Shown here piece after piece: positions 8,522-17,731 of a DNA stretch of 64,000 bases (positions are counted from its first letter, which is position 1; every line of letters starts with the position of its first letter). The DNA is from Crocosphaera sp. UHCC 0190 (GTDB taxonomy: Bacteria > Cyanobacteriota > Cyanobacteriia > Cyanobacteriales > Microcystaceae). Both the position numbers and the translations under genes were made by a program. Under the pieces are notes generated by a model. That model had not been told where the DNA came from. It was given only the letters and a program-made list of their open reading frames with translations, and ran no database searches. The stretch lies in the NCBI RefSeq assembly GCF_034932065.1, contig NZ_JAYGHP010000001.1, forward strand, positions 1 through 64,000, in the 5' to 3' direction.

Positions 8522-9280
8522 ATGATTTCAATTCTCTCTTCGGCCAAAACATTAGCATTTGATGATTCTCTTGAAGTTCCTCCAATAACCAAGCCTATTT
8601 TTCAAGAATATGGTCAGTTTTTAGTCAAGTCGCTCCAGCAACTTTCTGTCGAACAATTAGAGAAATTACTGGGAGTAAGCGAGACTTTAGCGAATTTGAA
8701 TTATCAACGATTTCAAGAATTTAATGATAGTCAAAAACGAGCCGCTATTTTAGCCTATCGAGGAGATGTTTTTAAACAATTAGAAATTGATAAATTTAAT
8801 GATGATGATTATTTATTTGCCCAAGAACACCTAAGAATTATCTCAGGACTCTACGGAATTTTACGTCCTCTTGATGAAATTAAACCCTATAGATTAGAGA
8901 TGAATACTAATTTTCATGTTGAAAAAAATACTAATCTTTATGGCTTTTGGACAACCAAAATTACTGAGAAATTAAATTATGAATTAGCAAAACATCAGAA
9001 GCAAGTCTTACTTAATCTTGCTTCTGATGAATATTCTCGCGTGATTAAACGGCAAAATTTTAACTATCCTATCTTAAAAATTTCTTTTAAAGAAATGAGA
9101 GAAGGAAAACTTAAAACCATTGGCTTAATAGCGAAAAAGAATAGAGGGGTTATGACGAATTGGATTATTCGTCATAAAATTGATGATCCTGAACAGTTAA
9201 AAGAATATTCATGGTCAGGCTATTCTTATTACGAAAGTTTATCTAATGAACAAGAATTTGTGTTTCTGAAACAAGGATAA
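8522..9280 (+). CDS. yaaA: Peroxide stress protein YaaA (DUF328/UPF0246)
   Basis: The 252-residue protein begins MISILSSAKTL and contains YRGDVFKQL, LRIISGLYGILRPLD, LNLASDEYSRVIK and the ending EFVFLK, all hallmarks of the UPF0246/YaaA family. In E. coli YaaA lowers free intracellular iron during peroxide stress and binds DNA. Its length matches the family. It diverges from the 56-residue protein gene; the regions upstream of the two starts are only 80 bases apart. Confidence 0.92.
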   Translation: MISILSSAKTLAFDDSLEVPPITKPIFQEYGQFLVKSLQQLSVEQLEKLLGVSETLANLNYQRFQEFNDSQKRAAILAYRGDVFKQLEIDKFNDDDYLFAQEHLRIISGLYGILRPLDEIKPYRLEMNTNFHVEKNTNLYGFWTTKITEKLNYELAKHQKQVLLNLASDEYSRVIKRQNFNYPILKISFKEMREGKLKTIGLIAKKNRGVMTNWIIRHKIDDPEQLKEYSWSGYSYYESLSNEQEFVFLKQG

Positions 9281-9349
9281 GCTAAAACCTATCTTCTATT
9301 CAGAGATTTTTTACGATTTTTATGAGGAGATTCCATAATCATCTGTCAG

Positions 9350-9886
9350 TCAGTAGTCTTGTTTTTCAATACTATCTTTGATATCATTTAAGTCAATATA
9401 ACGATCTGTTGCATTTCTCAATTCTCTGGCAATCATGCCCTCAGTTGAAACAACAGTAATATGGGTATTTTTAGAGCGTAATAATTCAATTGCCCTCTCA
9501 AAGTCTCCATCTCCACTAAATAAAATTACCCGATCATATTGTTCAACTGTATTAAACATATCTACAACAATTTCAATATCAAGATTCGCTTTTTGGGAAT
9601 ATCTTCCAGAGGTATCATCATAATATTCTTTAAGAATTTTTGTTCTGACAGTGTACCCCAAACTAATTAAAGCATCTCGAAACCCCCGTTGATCTTGAGA
9701 ATCTTTTAATCCGGTATACCAAAAAGCATTAATGAGAGAAACATGGGGATCATTAGTAAAATAGTCAAGAACTCGTCTGGGATCAAAAAACCAGCCATTT
9801 TTTTGTTGAGCATAAAACATATTATTGCCATCAACAAATATAGAAAGACGATCTTTCTGGCAAAGACAACTATTCGTAGCATCCAT
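9350..9886 (-). CDS. NYN domain protein, LabA-like
   Basis: The 178-residue protein is a single NYN (PIN-like) domain: LSIFVDGNNMFYAQQ at the start, KANLDIEIVVDMF in the middle and ILFSGDGDFERAI later. The conserved acidic residues (D in VDGNN, D in LDIEIVVD, D-x-D in SGDGDF) form the metal site of a presumed RNase. The cyanobacterial relative LabA is a negative regulator in circadian output; whether this is its orthologue cannot be told here. N-terminal Cys residues (CLCQ) are unusual. Single gene. Confidence 0.85.
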   Translation of the reverse strand: MDATNSCLCQKDRLSIFVDGNNMFYAQQKNGWFFDPRRVLDYFTNDPHVSLINAFWYTGLKDSQDQRGFRDALISLGYTVRTKILKEYYDDTSGRYSQKANLDIEIVVDMFNTVEQYDRVILFSGDGDFERAIELLRSKNTHITVVSTEGMIARELRNATDRYIDLNDIKDSIEKQDY

Positions 9887-10033
9887 AAAATTAAGACCTA
9901 GTATAAATAGAAATAAAGGGATAGATTAGTAGCTTAATAGTCTAATTTAGTTAGGTTACTTAACTAAAATTTTACCTTAAAAGTTTACCAATTTGTGAGA
10001 TAAATGGGATTTGGGTAATTATAGAGACAGAGT

Positions 10034-10858
10034 TTAGACGAGGTAAGAACACCAATCACTCCATCCTCCAGGATACAACTTGGCCCCATGAATTCCCGCT
10101 AATTCCATTGATAAGAGATTAACGCAAGCAGTGACACCCGAACCACAATAAACAATGATTTCCTCTGCTGTTGAACAAGTTTCCCATAACCCCTGTTGTG
10201 CTGTAACAGGTAAAATATACCCCTGTTCGTCTGTCACCTGTTTCCAGGGAGAATTAATCGCCCCAGGAATATGACCCGCAATGGGATCAATGGGTTCAAT
10301 TTCCCCGCGATAGCGATCGCCATCCCGTGAATCAATCAACCGAGTCTGAGGTTGAATTTTACGGTGTTTAACCCCTTCCATATCGACAATCCAATCATGA
10401 CAAGGTTGAGGAACAAACTGACCTAATTTAGCTTCTGGAATGACGTTACTGGTGGGATAACCCTGGTTTTCCCAGGCAGTCCAACCCCCATCGAGGACAG
10501 CCACCTGCTCGTGACCCAAATAACGCAATAACCACCAAAAACGGGCAGCAAAGGCCAAACGTAGATCATCATAAGCCACTACTAAGGTTTCCCCCAAAGT
10601 AATCCCCATCCCTGCCAATTTTTCGGCAAAAAGGGACAGATCTGGGAGAGGATGACGGCCCCCATGTTGGGTTACGGGAGAGGATAAATCAGAATCTAAG
10701 TTTAAATAATAGGCTCCCTGGATGTGACGGGTCAGATATTGTTCATATCCCCAGTCGGGGTTTCCTAAACGGAAGCGACAATCAACTATAACGAGGTTAG
10801 AATGGGTGAGTTGGCCAGCCAGCCATTGCCCGGAAACAACAGAATCAAGTTTAAACAT
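10034..10858 (-). CDS. Sulfurtransferase with two rhodanese domains
   Basis: The 274-residue protein has two rhodanese domains. The first (about 5-125) is inactive; the second (about 150-270) carries the active-site loop VYCGSGVTACV, where Cys takes the sulfur. The CGSGVTA loop is typical of the thiosulfate / 3-mercaptopyruvate sulfurtransferase group (SseA-like), which passes sulfur to cyanide or thiol acceptors. It lies 23 bases after the RsbW-like gene on the same strand, perhaps co-transcribed. Confidence 0.9.
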   Translation of the reverse strand: MFKLDSVVSGQWLAGQLTHSNLVIVDCRFRLGNPDWGYEQYLTRHIQGAYYLNLDSDLSSPVTQHGGRHPLPDLSLFAEKLAGMGITLGETLVVAYDDLRLAFAARFWWLLRYLGHEQVAVLDGGWTAWENQGYPTSNVIPEAKLGQFVPQPCHDWIVDMEGVKHRKIQPQTRLIDSRDGDRYRGEIEPIDPIAGHIPGAINSPWKQVTDEQGYILPVTAQQGLWETCSTAEEIIVYCGSGVTACVNLLSMELAGIHGAKLYPGGWSDWCSYLV

Positions 10859-10881
10859 ATTAGTATTTTAGGCTGATGAGG

Positions 10882-11334
10882 TTAGAGAGGGGAAAAGTTT
10901 TTCACAATTAACAAACAATTCCTCTGATCATCAGTGCGAGCATAACTCAATTGGGCGGCAATTTTTTGTAAGATGGGAAGACCCTGGCCATGACCAACTA
11001 GACGATTCTCTTGAAGGTCTTTAGCTTGGAGAAATCCTTGTAAATCAAAGGATGGCCCTGAGTCCCAAATCCTCATTTCTAGACTGTTTGAGCTTAGTTT
11101 GATCTCAATTTCGACAGAAACGTCAGGAGGGAGATTTTTATGGGCATGGCGTACCGCATTGGTAAAGCCTTCTGCCAAGGCCAGCTGACATTGCAACCAA
11201 TCCTTTTTAGGAATCCAGGGTTGATTGATCTGGTCAAAGTAACCCAAAACTTGGTCTAATGCTTTTAGGTCACTTTCTATTTTGAACGAAATCTGTTTGA
11301 GGACGCTCAATGATTCAAAGCCTCTACAGTCCAC
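10882..11334 (-). CDS. RsbW-like anti-sigma/serine kinase (HATPase_c)
   Basis: The 150-residue GHKL ATPase has an N box (ALAEGFTNAVRHAH, with E55 and N59), a G1 box (WDSGPSFD) and a G2 box (GHGQGLPIL). This matches the RsbW/SpoIIAB-type serine kinases that hold a target and phosphorylate a STAS partner. The start is GTG with no good ribosome binding site, so the true start is uncertain. The divergent receiver-phosphatase and the STAS gene nearby complete a partner-switching set. Confidence 0.85.
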   Translation of the reverse strand: MDCRGFESLSVLKQISFKIESDLKALDQVLGYFDQINQPWIPKKDWLQCQLALAEGFTNAVRHAHKNLPPDVSVEIEIKLSSNSLEMRIWDSGPSFDLQGFLQAKDLQENRLVGHGQGLPILQKIAAQLSYARTDDQRNCLLIVKNFSPL

Positions 11335-11526
11335 TAAGGTTGAAATGGTTAGACTAAGGATAAATTTCCTTGATCCATTTACTAGCTCTAGTTTACCTGG
11401 ATTGTTCTAAGATCGCTTGTAATTCTGCAATTTTGTTTTACCCTGTTTTTAGAAACGTGACTAAAATTTTAGTCCGGTTCATCTAACCTGTTGATTTCCC
11501 CTCCTCAACTCCCTAACACAGAGATT

Positions 11527-12666
11527 ATGACTCAAATCCTCTTGATTGATGATGATCACACCATTCGCTTACTGCTAGAACGTACTTTAAAGCGGAGTGG
11601 TTATGAAGTGACTTGTGCCAGCCTTGGGGAAGAGGGATTAATCAAAGCACAGGAATTACATCCGGCCCTGATTATCTGTGATTGGGTGATGCCAGGTATC
11701 AGTGGGTTAGAGGTGTGTAGTCAGATTAAGAGTATTCCTGCTTTAGCGACGACTTTTTTTATTTTGCTCACCTCTTTGGGATCCGTAGAAGATCGGGTTA
11801 AAGGGTTGGATGCGGGGGCGGATGATTTCCTCTGTAAACCCATTGAGATGAATGAGTTAATTGCCAGGGTGAGAGCGGGGTTACGACTTCATCAGTTGAG
11901 TCAAGATTTAAAGGAACAAAAACAACTTTTAGAGGCAGAATTGGCGGAAGCGGCTGAATATGTTAGCTCAATTTTGCCGGAACCTCTGCAAGAAAAATCC
12001 CTACAAATTAAGGCCCGTTTTATTCCTTCGAGTCAATTAGGGGGGGATGGATTTGATTATTTTTGGTTAGATGATAATCATTTAGCGATTTATCTTTTAG
12101 ATGTTTCTGGCCATGGACTGAGGGCGGCTTTACCTGCTTTATCCGTGATTAATTTACTGCGTTCGAGAGGATTAAATCGGGTTAATTATCATCGTCCTAA
12201 TGAGGTTTTAAATGGATTAAACCAAGCTTTTCAGATGACTTATCGCAATGATAAATATTTCACCATCTGGTATGGGGTTTATCATCGTAAAAAACATCAT
12301 CTTGTTTATGCTAGTGCGGGCCATCCCCCCGCTATTTTATTGACCCCAGATCCCGAACAAGGTTTCATTGAACATCAGCTAAAAACCCCTGGGTTTCCCA
12401 TCGGAATGTTTCCTGAAGCTAATTATGTTAATGAAAACTTAACCCTGAATAGTTTGTCAACTCTTTATATTTTTAGTGATGGAATTTATGAAATTGAACA
12501 AGGGGATAAAACCCTCTTAGGGTTAAAAAATTTTACTGACATTCTCAAAACCTATCAAAGTAAATCCCCAAGAGATTTAGAAACACTTATTCAGTCTCTA
12601 AAACATCATAATCATCAAGATCAGTTTGATGATGATCTCTCCATTATCGAAGTTGATTTTACTTGA
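11527..12666 (+). CDS. Response regulator with SpoIIE-type PP2C phosphatase domain (RsbU-like)
   Basis: The start is taken at ATG 11527 (379 residues); the frame also has a TTG at 11491. The receiver domain (1-120) has the acidic pair DDD at 8-10, phospho-acceptor D52 in ICDWVMPG and Lys in FLCKPIE. A linker coiled coil (about 122-150) leads to a PP2C/SpoIIE domain (about 165-379) with LGGDGFDYFWL, LDVSGHGLRAAL, SAGHPPAILL and FDDDLSIIEV, which holds the metal-binding Asp residues. It should dephosphorylate the STAS antagonist when the receiver is modified, releasing the RsbW-type partner. It lies between the kinase and STAS genes, opposite in strand to both. Confidence 0.9.
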   Translation: MTQILLIDDDHTIRLLLERTLKRSGYEVTCASLGEEGLIKAQELHPALIICDWVMPGISGLEVCSQIKSIPALATTFFILLTSLGSVEDRVKGLDAGADDFLCKPIEMNELIARVRAGLRLHQLSQDLKEQKQLLEAELAEAAEYVSSILPEPLQEKSLQIKARFIPSSQLGGDGFDYFWLDDNHLAIYLLDVSGHGLRAALPALSVINLLRSRGLNRVNYHRPNEVLNGLNQAFQMTYRNDKYFTIWYGVYHRKKHHLVYASAGHPPAILLTPDPEQGFIEHQLKTPGFPIGMFPEANYVNENLTLNSLSTLYIFSDGIYEIEQGDKTLLGLKNFTDILKTYQSKSPRDLETLIQSLKHHNHQDQFDDDLSIIEVDFT

Positions 12667-12680
12667 GGGAAGATGACAAC

Positions 12681-13004
12681 TTAACTGTTTAATAATTTTT
12701 GTTCTAATTCTTCTCGACTCGAAAAAATTTCAAAAACCCGATCCATACTGGTTAACTCAAATAACATTTGGATCTGTTCGTTAATGGAACACAAAAACAA
12801 TTTGGCTCCGGCGGCTCGTACGGTCTTCAATGATAACACCAAAGCTCCCAATCCTGAACTGTCCATAAAGGAAACATCCTTAAAATCAATGACAATGATT
12901 TGGATATTCCCTTGCACTGAATGACTAATTTGCTGGCGAAATTGAGCAGACTTTGTCCCATCAAAAATTCCAGAAGGTTGAAAAACTTGAACGTTTTTTT
13001 TCAT
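12681..13004 (-). CDS. STAS domain anti-sigma factor antagonist (RsbV-like)
   Basis: The 107-residue single STAS domain contains the phosphorylation loop FMDSSGLGALV (Ser49/Ser50), the family's target for the RsbW-type kinase. It would bind the kinase when unphosphorylated. It converges with the receiver-phosphatase gene (14 bases apart) and lies 29 bases downstream of ftsH on the same strand, so it may be read through from ftsH. Confidence 0.9.
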   Translation of the reverse strand: MKKNVQVFQPSGIFDGTKSAQFRQQISHSVQGNIQIIVIDFKDVSFMDSSGLGALVLSLKTVRAAGAKLFLCSINEQIQMLFELTSMDRVFEIFSSREELEQKLLNS

Positions 13005-13033
13005 AAATAATCAAACTTAAAGTTAAGGATAAG

Positions 13034-14971
13034 TTAACGAGAAACGGCTAAGGGTTGATCGGAGGGTTCAGCAAATTTGGCTAACAATTCACGAAATTCT
13101 TCTCCCTCGATAGTCTCCTGATCAATTAGTATATCGACTAACTGATCAACAGTGACACGATTTTCTTGAATAACTTTTTGCGCTTCTTGATGACAATATT
13201 CCACAATGGAACGAACTTGATGATCAATTTTTGCGGCAATTTCTTGGGAATATTCCCCTGGGGCCTTGCCATTATACCCTGAGTAATTATTATTATCGCT
13301 TTCTAGGGCCAGTAATCCCAGTTCCGACATCCCAAATTTGGTCACCATTTGCCGGGCTAAATAGGTCACTTTTTCGATATCATTGCCGGCCCCTGTGGTC
13401 ACTTCATCTTCCCCAAAAATTAGCTCTTCAGCGGCTCTACCTCCCAATAATCCGGCAATTCTCGCCAATAATTGATTACGGGTGACTAAGCCAGATTCTT
13501 CGTCCGGGGTAAACCAAGTTAAACCTTTTGCTTGTCCTCTGGGTACTAGGGTCACTTTTTCCACCGGATCATGGCCAGCCACCAAACTTCCCACCAAGGC
13601 ATGGCCAATTTCATGATAGGCAATGAGTCGCTTACTCTTACTATCCACTAAGGGGGTTCCTTCCATTCCGGCTACCACCCGATCAATGGCATCGTTAATT
13701 TCTAGCATGGTTATGGCTTCTTTCCGTCGTCTGGCGGTGAAAATGGCCGCTTCGTTGAGCAAGTTGGCTAAATCTGCCCCTGTAAAGCCTGGGGTGCGTC
13801 GGGCCACGGCTTCGAGGGAAATATCATCACCGAGTTTCTTATTACGGGAGTGAACATCAAGAATGCCGACTCGTCCTTTGAGATCGGGATAATCTACCAT
13901 TACTTGTCGATCAAATCTGCCGGGCCGTAATAAGGCCATATCCAAGACATCGGGACGGTTGGTAGCCGCAATAATGATAATTCCGGTATTGCCTTCAAAC
14001 CCATCCATTTCCGTTAGCAGTTGGTTGAGGGTTTGCTCTCGTTCATCGTTGCCTCCACCATAGCCCACACCCCTTTGACGGCCTACGGCATCAATTTCAT
14101 CGATAAAAACGAGACAAGGGGCGTTTTCTTTCGCTTTTTTGAATAAATCTCTGACCCGTGAGGCCCCAACCCCGACAAACATTTCTACAAATTCTGAACC
14201 GGAAATACTGAAGAAGGGAACCCCTGCTTCTCCGGCGATCGCTTTGGCTAAGAGGGTTTTTCCTGTACCTGGGGGGCCCACTAACAGAACCCCTTTGGGA
14301 ATTTTGGCACCGATCGCCGTAAATTTTTCCGGTTGTTTGAGGAAGGTAACAACTTCTTCCAATTCTTCTTTCGCTTCATCAATACCGGCCACATCTCCAA
14401 AGGTGATGCCTGTTTTGGCTTCCATTTGGAAGCGGGCCCGAGATTTGCTAAAGTTCATTGCTTGGCCTGAAGCATTGGCGGAGCGACGGACAACGGCAAT
14501 GACTATGATTAATACGAGGAATACCACCCCAATTTGAATCACTGATCCCACAGCAGCAGAGTGATCAGTAGAAGGGTTGTAGTCTAAGGGGATATTGTTT
14601 TCTCTGAGCTTGTTGATCAGTTCAGGATTATTTTTGAGTAGGGGAACTTCTAAGGAGTCTTCTGGTTTTTCTTGGCCTTTCAAGGTGACTCTCGCTGTTT
14701 GCAGTCTGGGATCTATCTCGACTTGACTTACCTTACCCGCTTCGATGTTTCTCAATAAATCACTGTAGCTTGAGTGATCTTGTTCTGTTTGTCCCCAACT
14801 GGGGGTAGTCATCAGCAACAATTGCAGGAAAAGCCCACTGCCGATTAATTTACCCCATCCTGGCCGATGACCTTGAGGGCAACGTTTTTGTGCCACAGAT
14901 GAGACTTGTTTCATCTGTGAAGGGTGTAGAGAGGAATGTTGCACTGAAGTTAGCCAGGAGTAATGTTTCAT
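13034..14971 (-). CDS. ftsH: ATP-dependent zinc metalloprotease FtsH
   Basis: The 645-residue membrane protease has two hydrophobic segments (about 42-60 and 142-162) around a periplasmic/lumenal loop, a AAA module with Walker A GPPGTGKT, Walker [10 protein letters not shown] and SRH region [20 protein letters not shown], and the zinc protease motif HEIGH with a later Asp/Glu ligand region. Cyanobacteria carry four FtsH proteins, used in D1 repair and other quality control; I cannot tell which this is. HEIGH rather than the common HEAGH is within the family consensus HExxH. The first 40 residues precede the first helix and the start may lie at Met20. Confidence 0.95.
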   Translation of the reverse strand: MKHYSWLTSVQHSSLHPSQMKQVSSVAQKRCPQGHRPGWGKLIGSGLFLQLLLMTTPSWGQTEQDHSSYSDLLRNIEAGKVSQVEIDPRLQTARVTLKGQEKPEDSLEVPLLKNNPELINKLRENNIPLDYNPSTDHSAAVGSVIQIGVVFLVLIIVIAVVRRSANASGQAMNFSKSRARFQMEAKTGITFGDVAGIDEAKEELEEVVTFLKQPEKFTAIGAKIPKGVLLVGPPGTGKTLLAKAIAGEAGVPFFSISGSEFVEMFVGVGASRVRDLFKKAKENAPCLVFIDEIDAVGRQRGVGYGGGNDEREQTLNQLLTEMDGFEGNTGIIIIAATNRPDVLDMALLRPGRFDRQVMVDYPDLKGRVGILDVHSRNKKLGDDISLEAVARRTPGFTGADLANLLNEAAIFTARRRKEAITMLEINDAIDRVVAGMEGTPLVDSKSKRLIAYHEIGHALVGSLVAGHDPVEKVTLVPRGQAKGLTWFTPDEESGLVTRNQLLARIAGLLGGRAAEELIFGEDEVTTGAGNDIEKVTYLARQMVTKFGMSELGLLALESDNNNYSGYNGKAPGEYSQEIAAKIDHQVRSIVEYCHQEAQKVIQENRVTVDQLVDILIDQETIEGEEFRELLAKFAEPSDQPLAVSR

Positions 14972-15048
14972 AACCGATTGGGAAAGAATTTGCTCTTCTT
15001 TTATTATGAACGATGAGGTGGTATCTAGGGGAACATTCTAGGGAGAAT

Positions 15049-16746
15049 TTATGATTTTGAGTCTCGCTCTGATCGCTTTTTGGGATAAGATGTTTCTTGA
15101 AAGCTATTGCCTACCCCTTGCAGGATGCCACGACCGATTAACCCAAGGCCACGACCAATCACTTGGGTGAGGAGATAAACTAATCCATTGCCCAAGGAAG
15201 CTAAGATTGAGCGCAGAATCGGAGAAAAGGCATCTCGGATTTCTAGGAGAATTGTCACACTCCAACGCAGTCCGGTCAGGTTTTCGAGTTGGGTTTGTCG
15301 TGGGGCATATATATAGGAACTGTCTAGCCCCTTTTCTTTGAGAAAAAAGAGACGATAACGACTTTCAAAAATATTCTGGGGTTCTCCCCAGTATTGTTCT
15401 TGGCGATATTGCCAAGCCAGTTTATTCCGAAAATTAGCGATTTCTCTAGAGGATGCCATTTTGATGCAATAGAGTTTTTGTTTGATCAATTCAACGTCAG
15501 AAAAGTTATTTAAAATAAGAGATGTGATCCCATTAGCGACTTGAATGATGAGGTTTTGGAGAAATTTTTCTCCTTGTTCAATGGCTTCGGGTGAGTCGGG
15601 ACGATAAGAGACTTGTTCGACAATTAAATGACTTTCAAAGAGTAAGTAATCGAGTAATTCTGTGACAAAGGGAATCTTTCTCAAAATTTCTTCTTCGATT
15701 TGCATTTCATAATTGTTCAGAATCTCTTCAATCTCTTCTAAACGAAATTTCTGTTTCTCAACACAGTATTTCCCTAGGAATGTTAAGGCAGATTCTCGCC
15801 AAATTTTTCCCAAAACAATATCCATATTTTCTGATAGTTGCTTGGCTAAGAGTTCGACAAACTTTAAGTCTTCTAAAATACGTCGAAATTGATTTAAAAT
15901 AATCCGTAGCAATTCTTGTTTAATTTCTGGTTTGAGAATATCAATTTCTAGGGGGATTTTGGTTAAGTTTTTCAGGTTTCCTTCTAACTTATCAAGGGTA
16001 TTATTAAAGATAATCAAAGTAGTTGGAGATTCAGTTATTGACCCGGTAATTTCCAGGGAGTCTGACTGCTTTTGCTTGATTCCAGGAGATAAACCAGGGG
16101 AAAACGATTGATTCTCAATGACAATTACTTCAACAGGAATTAGTCTTTCTACTATCCAATAAGCCGCTAAAAGCTCCCGTTTTCTTCCCTTCCAAAATAG
16201 TTGATCTAATTTCGATAAAGGACTTTCTTGAAGTTTCTGATTAATGATGTTTAGATTAGCTTGAATTTGATCAATCCCTGATTTTTGTAGACGAGATAAC
16301 CAAGGTTTATGGAAAACTCTTTCAGGGGTTTTGGTCGGGATAATTAAATTTGGCCAAGCGACTTCTCCTTGAATGATTCTCTCTAATTGATTGAGAAAAT
16401 CTTCAATTGGGATACCTTTATGACAATATCCTTCAATCCCTAAGTCTTTAAAGTTTTGCAGTTGTGAGGGGTAAAAGAGATGACTCAATAAACAAACCTT
16501 GACCTGGGGATAAGTTTGTTTAACTTCTTGATAAAATTGAGAAATTGTTAGGGTTCTATCTGCAATATTTGGCTCTAAAATTATCAGTTCTACTCTCTGA
16601 CTCGATAACTCGGTCAAGCTGTCGGTAAAATTATCTGTTTGAGCTATAATTTCCCAACGGGAATAGTTGCTTAAGGCCGTTGATAGTCCTAAGCAAAAAA
16701 TGGGGTCATCATCAACAAGAAGGAGATTTATGGGGTGATCGCTCAC
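15049..16746 (-). CDS. Receiver-like domain fused to DUF3685
   Basis: The 565-residue protein has an N-terminal receiver-like domain (1-125, VDDDPIFCLGLSTAL) followed by a long region (about 150-550) that I assign to the cyanobacterial/plastid DUF3685 family. It is rich in helices and has a hydrophobic patch near 515-540. The residue expected to be the phospho-acceptor Asp is Glu58 (IILEPNI), so it probably is not regulated by ordinary phosphorylation. The Lys (YCHKG) is kept. It lies upstream of ftsH on the same strand with a gap of 77 bases. Function unknown. Confidence 0.75.
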   Translation of the reverse strand: MSDHPINLLLVDDDPIFCLGLSTALSNYSRWEIIAQTDNFTDSLTELSSQRVELIILEPNIADRTLTISQFYQEVKQTYPQVKVCLLSHLFYPSQLQNFKDLGIEGYCHKGIPIEDFLNQLERIIQGEVAWPNLIIPTKTPERVFHKPWLSRLQKSGIDQIQANLNIINQKLQESPLSKLDQLFWKGRKRELLAAYWIVERLIPVEVIVIENQSFSPGLSPGIKQKQSDSLEITGSITESPTTLIIFNNTLDKLEGNLKNLTKIPLEIDILKPEIKQELLRIILNQFRRILEDLKFVELLAKQLSENMDIVLGKIWRESALTFLGKYCVEKQKFRLEEIEEILNNYEMQIEEEILRKIPFVTELLDYLLFESHLIVEQVSYRPDSPEAIEQGEKFLQNLIIQVANGITSLILNNFSDVELIKQKLYCIKMASSREIANFRNKLAWQYRQEQYWGEPQNIFESRYRLFFLKEKGLDSSYIYAPRQTQLENLTGLRWSVTILLEIRDAFSPILRSILASLGNGLVYLLTQVIGRGLGLIGRGILQGVGNSFQETSYPKKRSERDSKS

Positions 16747-16777
16747 GAATTTTTCGGGGTGAGGGCTTACTTGATTC

Positions 16778-17233
16778 CTAGTTTAGTTTAGACGAATTTG
16801 GCTGTTTATAACCATAAAAATCAATGCGATAATCAGTAATTTTTATACCAGTTTGCATTTCGATTTGTTGTATGATTTCTGGCGGGAGTTCAATCTGAAT
16901 ATCCAAAATTTGTTGCGTATCAAGGCAGTTGACATGACTATGGGAATGACTAATATTGCCATAGAGTCTCCCGTCACATCGCTCTAAACATTCAATAATT
17001 CCTTGACTCGATAAGGCCTCTAAATTCTGATATACTGAAGTGTGGCCGATCTCCTTCCCTTCTAAATTCAGCCGATCATAAATCTCTCTGGCCGATAGGT
17101 GTTCCTGGGCTTTCCAGAGTAATTCTAGGATATAACGACGCTGACGACTGACACGCATTCCTAAGGTTTGGCATCGATCTAGGGCATCTTCTAGCGATCG
17201 CAATGGCTGAGTGGTTCCTCCCTGATTAGTCAT
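16778..17233 (-). CDS. Fur family metalloregulator, PerR-like
   Basis: The 151-residue protein has the Fur winged helix (about 15-90) with GMRVSRQRRYILELL and the recognition region IGHTSVYQNLEAL. The sensor region SHSHSHVNCLDT gives His ligands. Both CxxC pairs of typical Fur proteins are missing: only one Cys follows the His cluster, and the end GYKQPNSS has none, so the structural zinc site is absent. That pattern fits the cyanobacterial PerR/FurC type better than Fur or Zur. Three TACTAC repeats just upstream could be an autoregulatory operator. Confidence 0.8.
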   Translation of the reverse strand: MTNQGGTTQPLRSLEDALDRCQTLGMRVSRQRRYILELLWKAQEHLSAREIYDRLNLEGKEIGHTSVYQNLEALSSQGIIECLERCDGRLYGNISHSHSHVNCLDTQQILDIQIELPPEIIQQIEMQTGIKITDYRIDFYGYKQPNSSKLN

Positions 17234-17257
17234 ACTACATATACTACTGATTACTAC
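17233..17257. promoter_or_regulatory. Three TACTAC direct repeats upstream of the Fur-type gene
   Basis: TACTAC occurs at 17233, 17242 and 17252, so with 9-10 base spacing (about one helix turn), overlapping the start codon and the leader of the regulator gene. Phased repeats at this place suggest an operator for autoregulation; this is inference. Confidence 0.35.
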
Positions 17258-17354
17258 TAATACATACTCGTTACCAGTTTAGCTTAGAGAGACAAAAATT
17301 GTCTAGTTAGGGTTTATCTTTTATTTTCTTTTTACTTAAAAATGTAAGTTATTC

Positions 17355-17543
17355 TGGCTCTAGCGAACCTAGTATGTAAAACGATTAAAAATTACAGGCT
17401 TAAACCCGATCGGGTTAAGCTATAGGAACTAAGCCTGGCTACCCAGGCTGAAAATTAGGCTGTGTAGACAGCCTTTGTGCTTATAGAATAAGGCTTTAGC
17501 CTGTATTCATTTATTGATTTTACATGGCAAGTTCGGTAGAACC
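17355..17543. mobile_element. MITE-like structured element, copy A
   Basis: Imperfect terminal inverted repeats run from GGCTCTAGCGAACC (left, 17356) and TTCGGTAGAACC (right, ending 17542), each bordered inside by ATGTAAAA or its complement. The interior (about 17390-17505) has an outer stem ACAGGCTTAAA/TTTAGCCTGT enclosing three hairpins: AACCCGATCGGGTT, AGCCTGG-CTAC-CCAGGCT and AGGCTGT-GTAG-ACAGCCT. No ORF is present. Copy B lies inverted at 40347-40514. A further end-like piece (GGTTCGGTAGAATCGG) lies at 17571-17586. It sits in the 500-base gap between the Fur-type gene and the PAS kinase. Confidence 0.7.
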
Positions 17544-17731
17544 GTTATTCTTTGAATAATTCACATTATAGGTTCGGTAGAATCGGATTTCTTGGTTTTT
17601 GTTATCATAAACTTAATTCGTGGATAAGTCTATTATAATACAAATTAAATACCAACTTGCTCCAATATTATTGTTAACTTTCTAGGAAAAGATTCAGTCT
17701 AAAATTTAGATAAAGATATCTTAACTACACC

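Noticed and set aside
13231-14537. Several plus-strand frames within ftsH
   Set aside because: They are antisense shadows of a highly conserved gene with no independent features.
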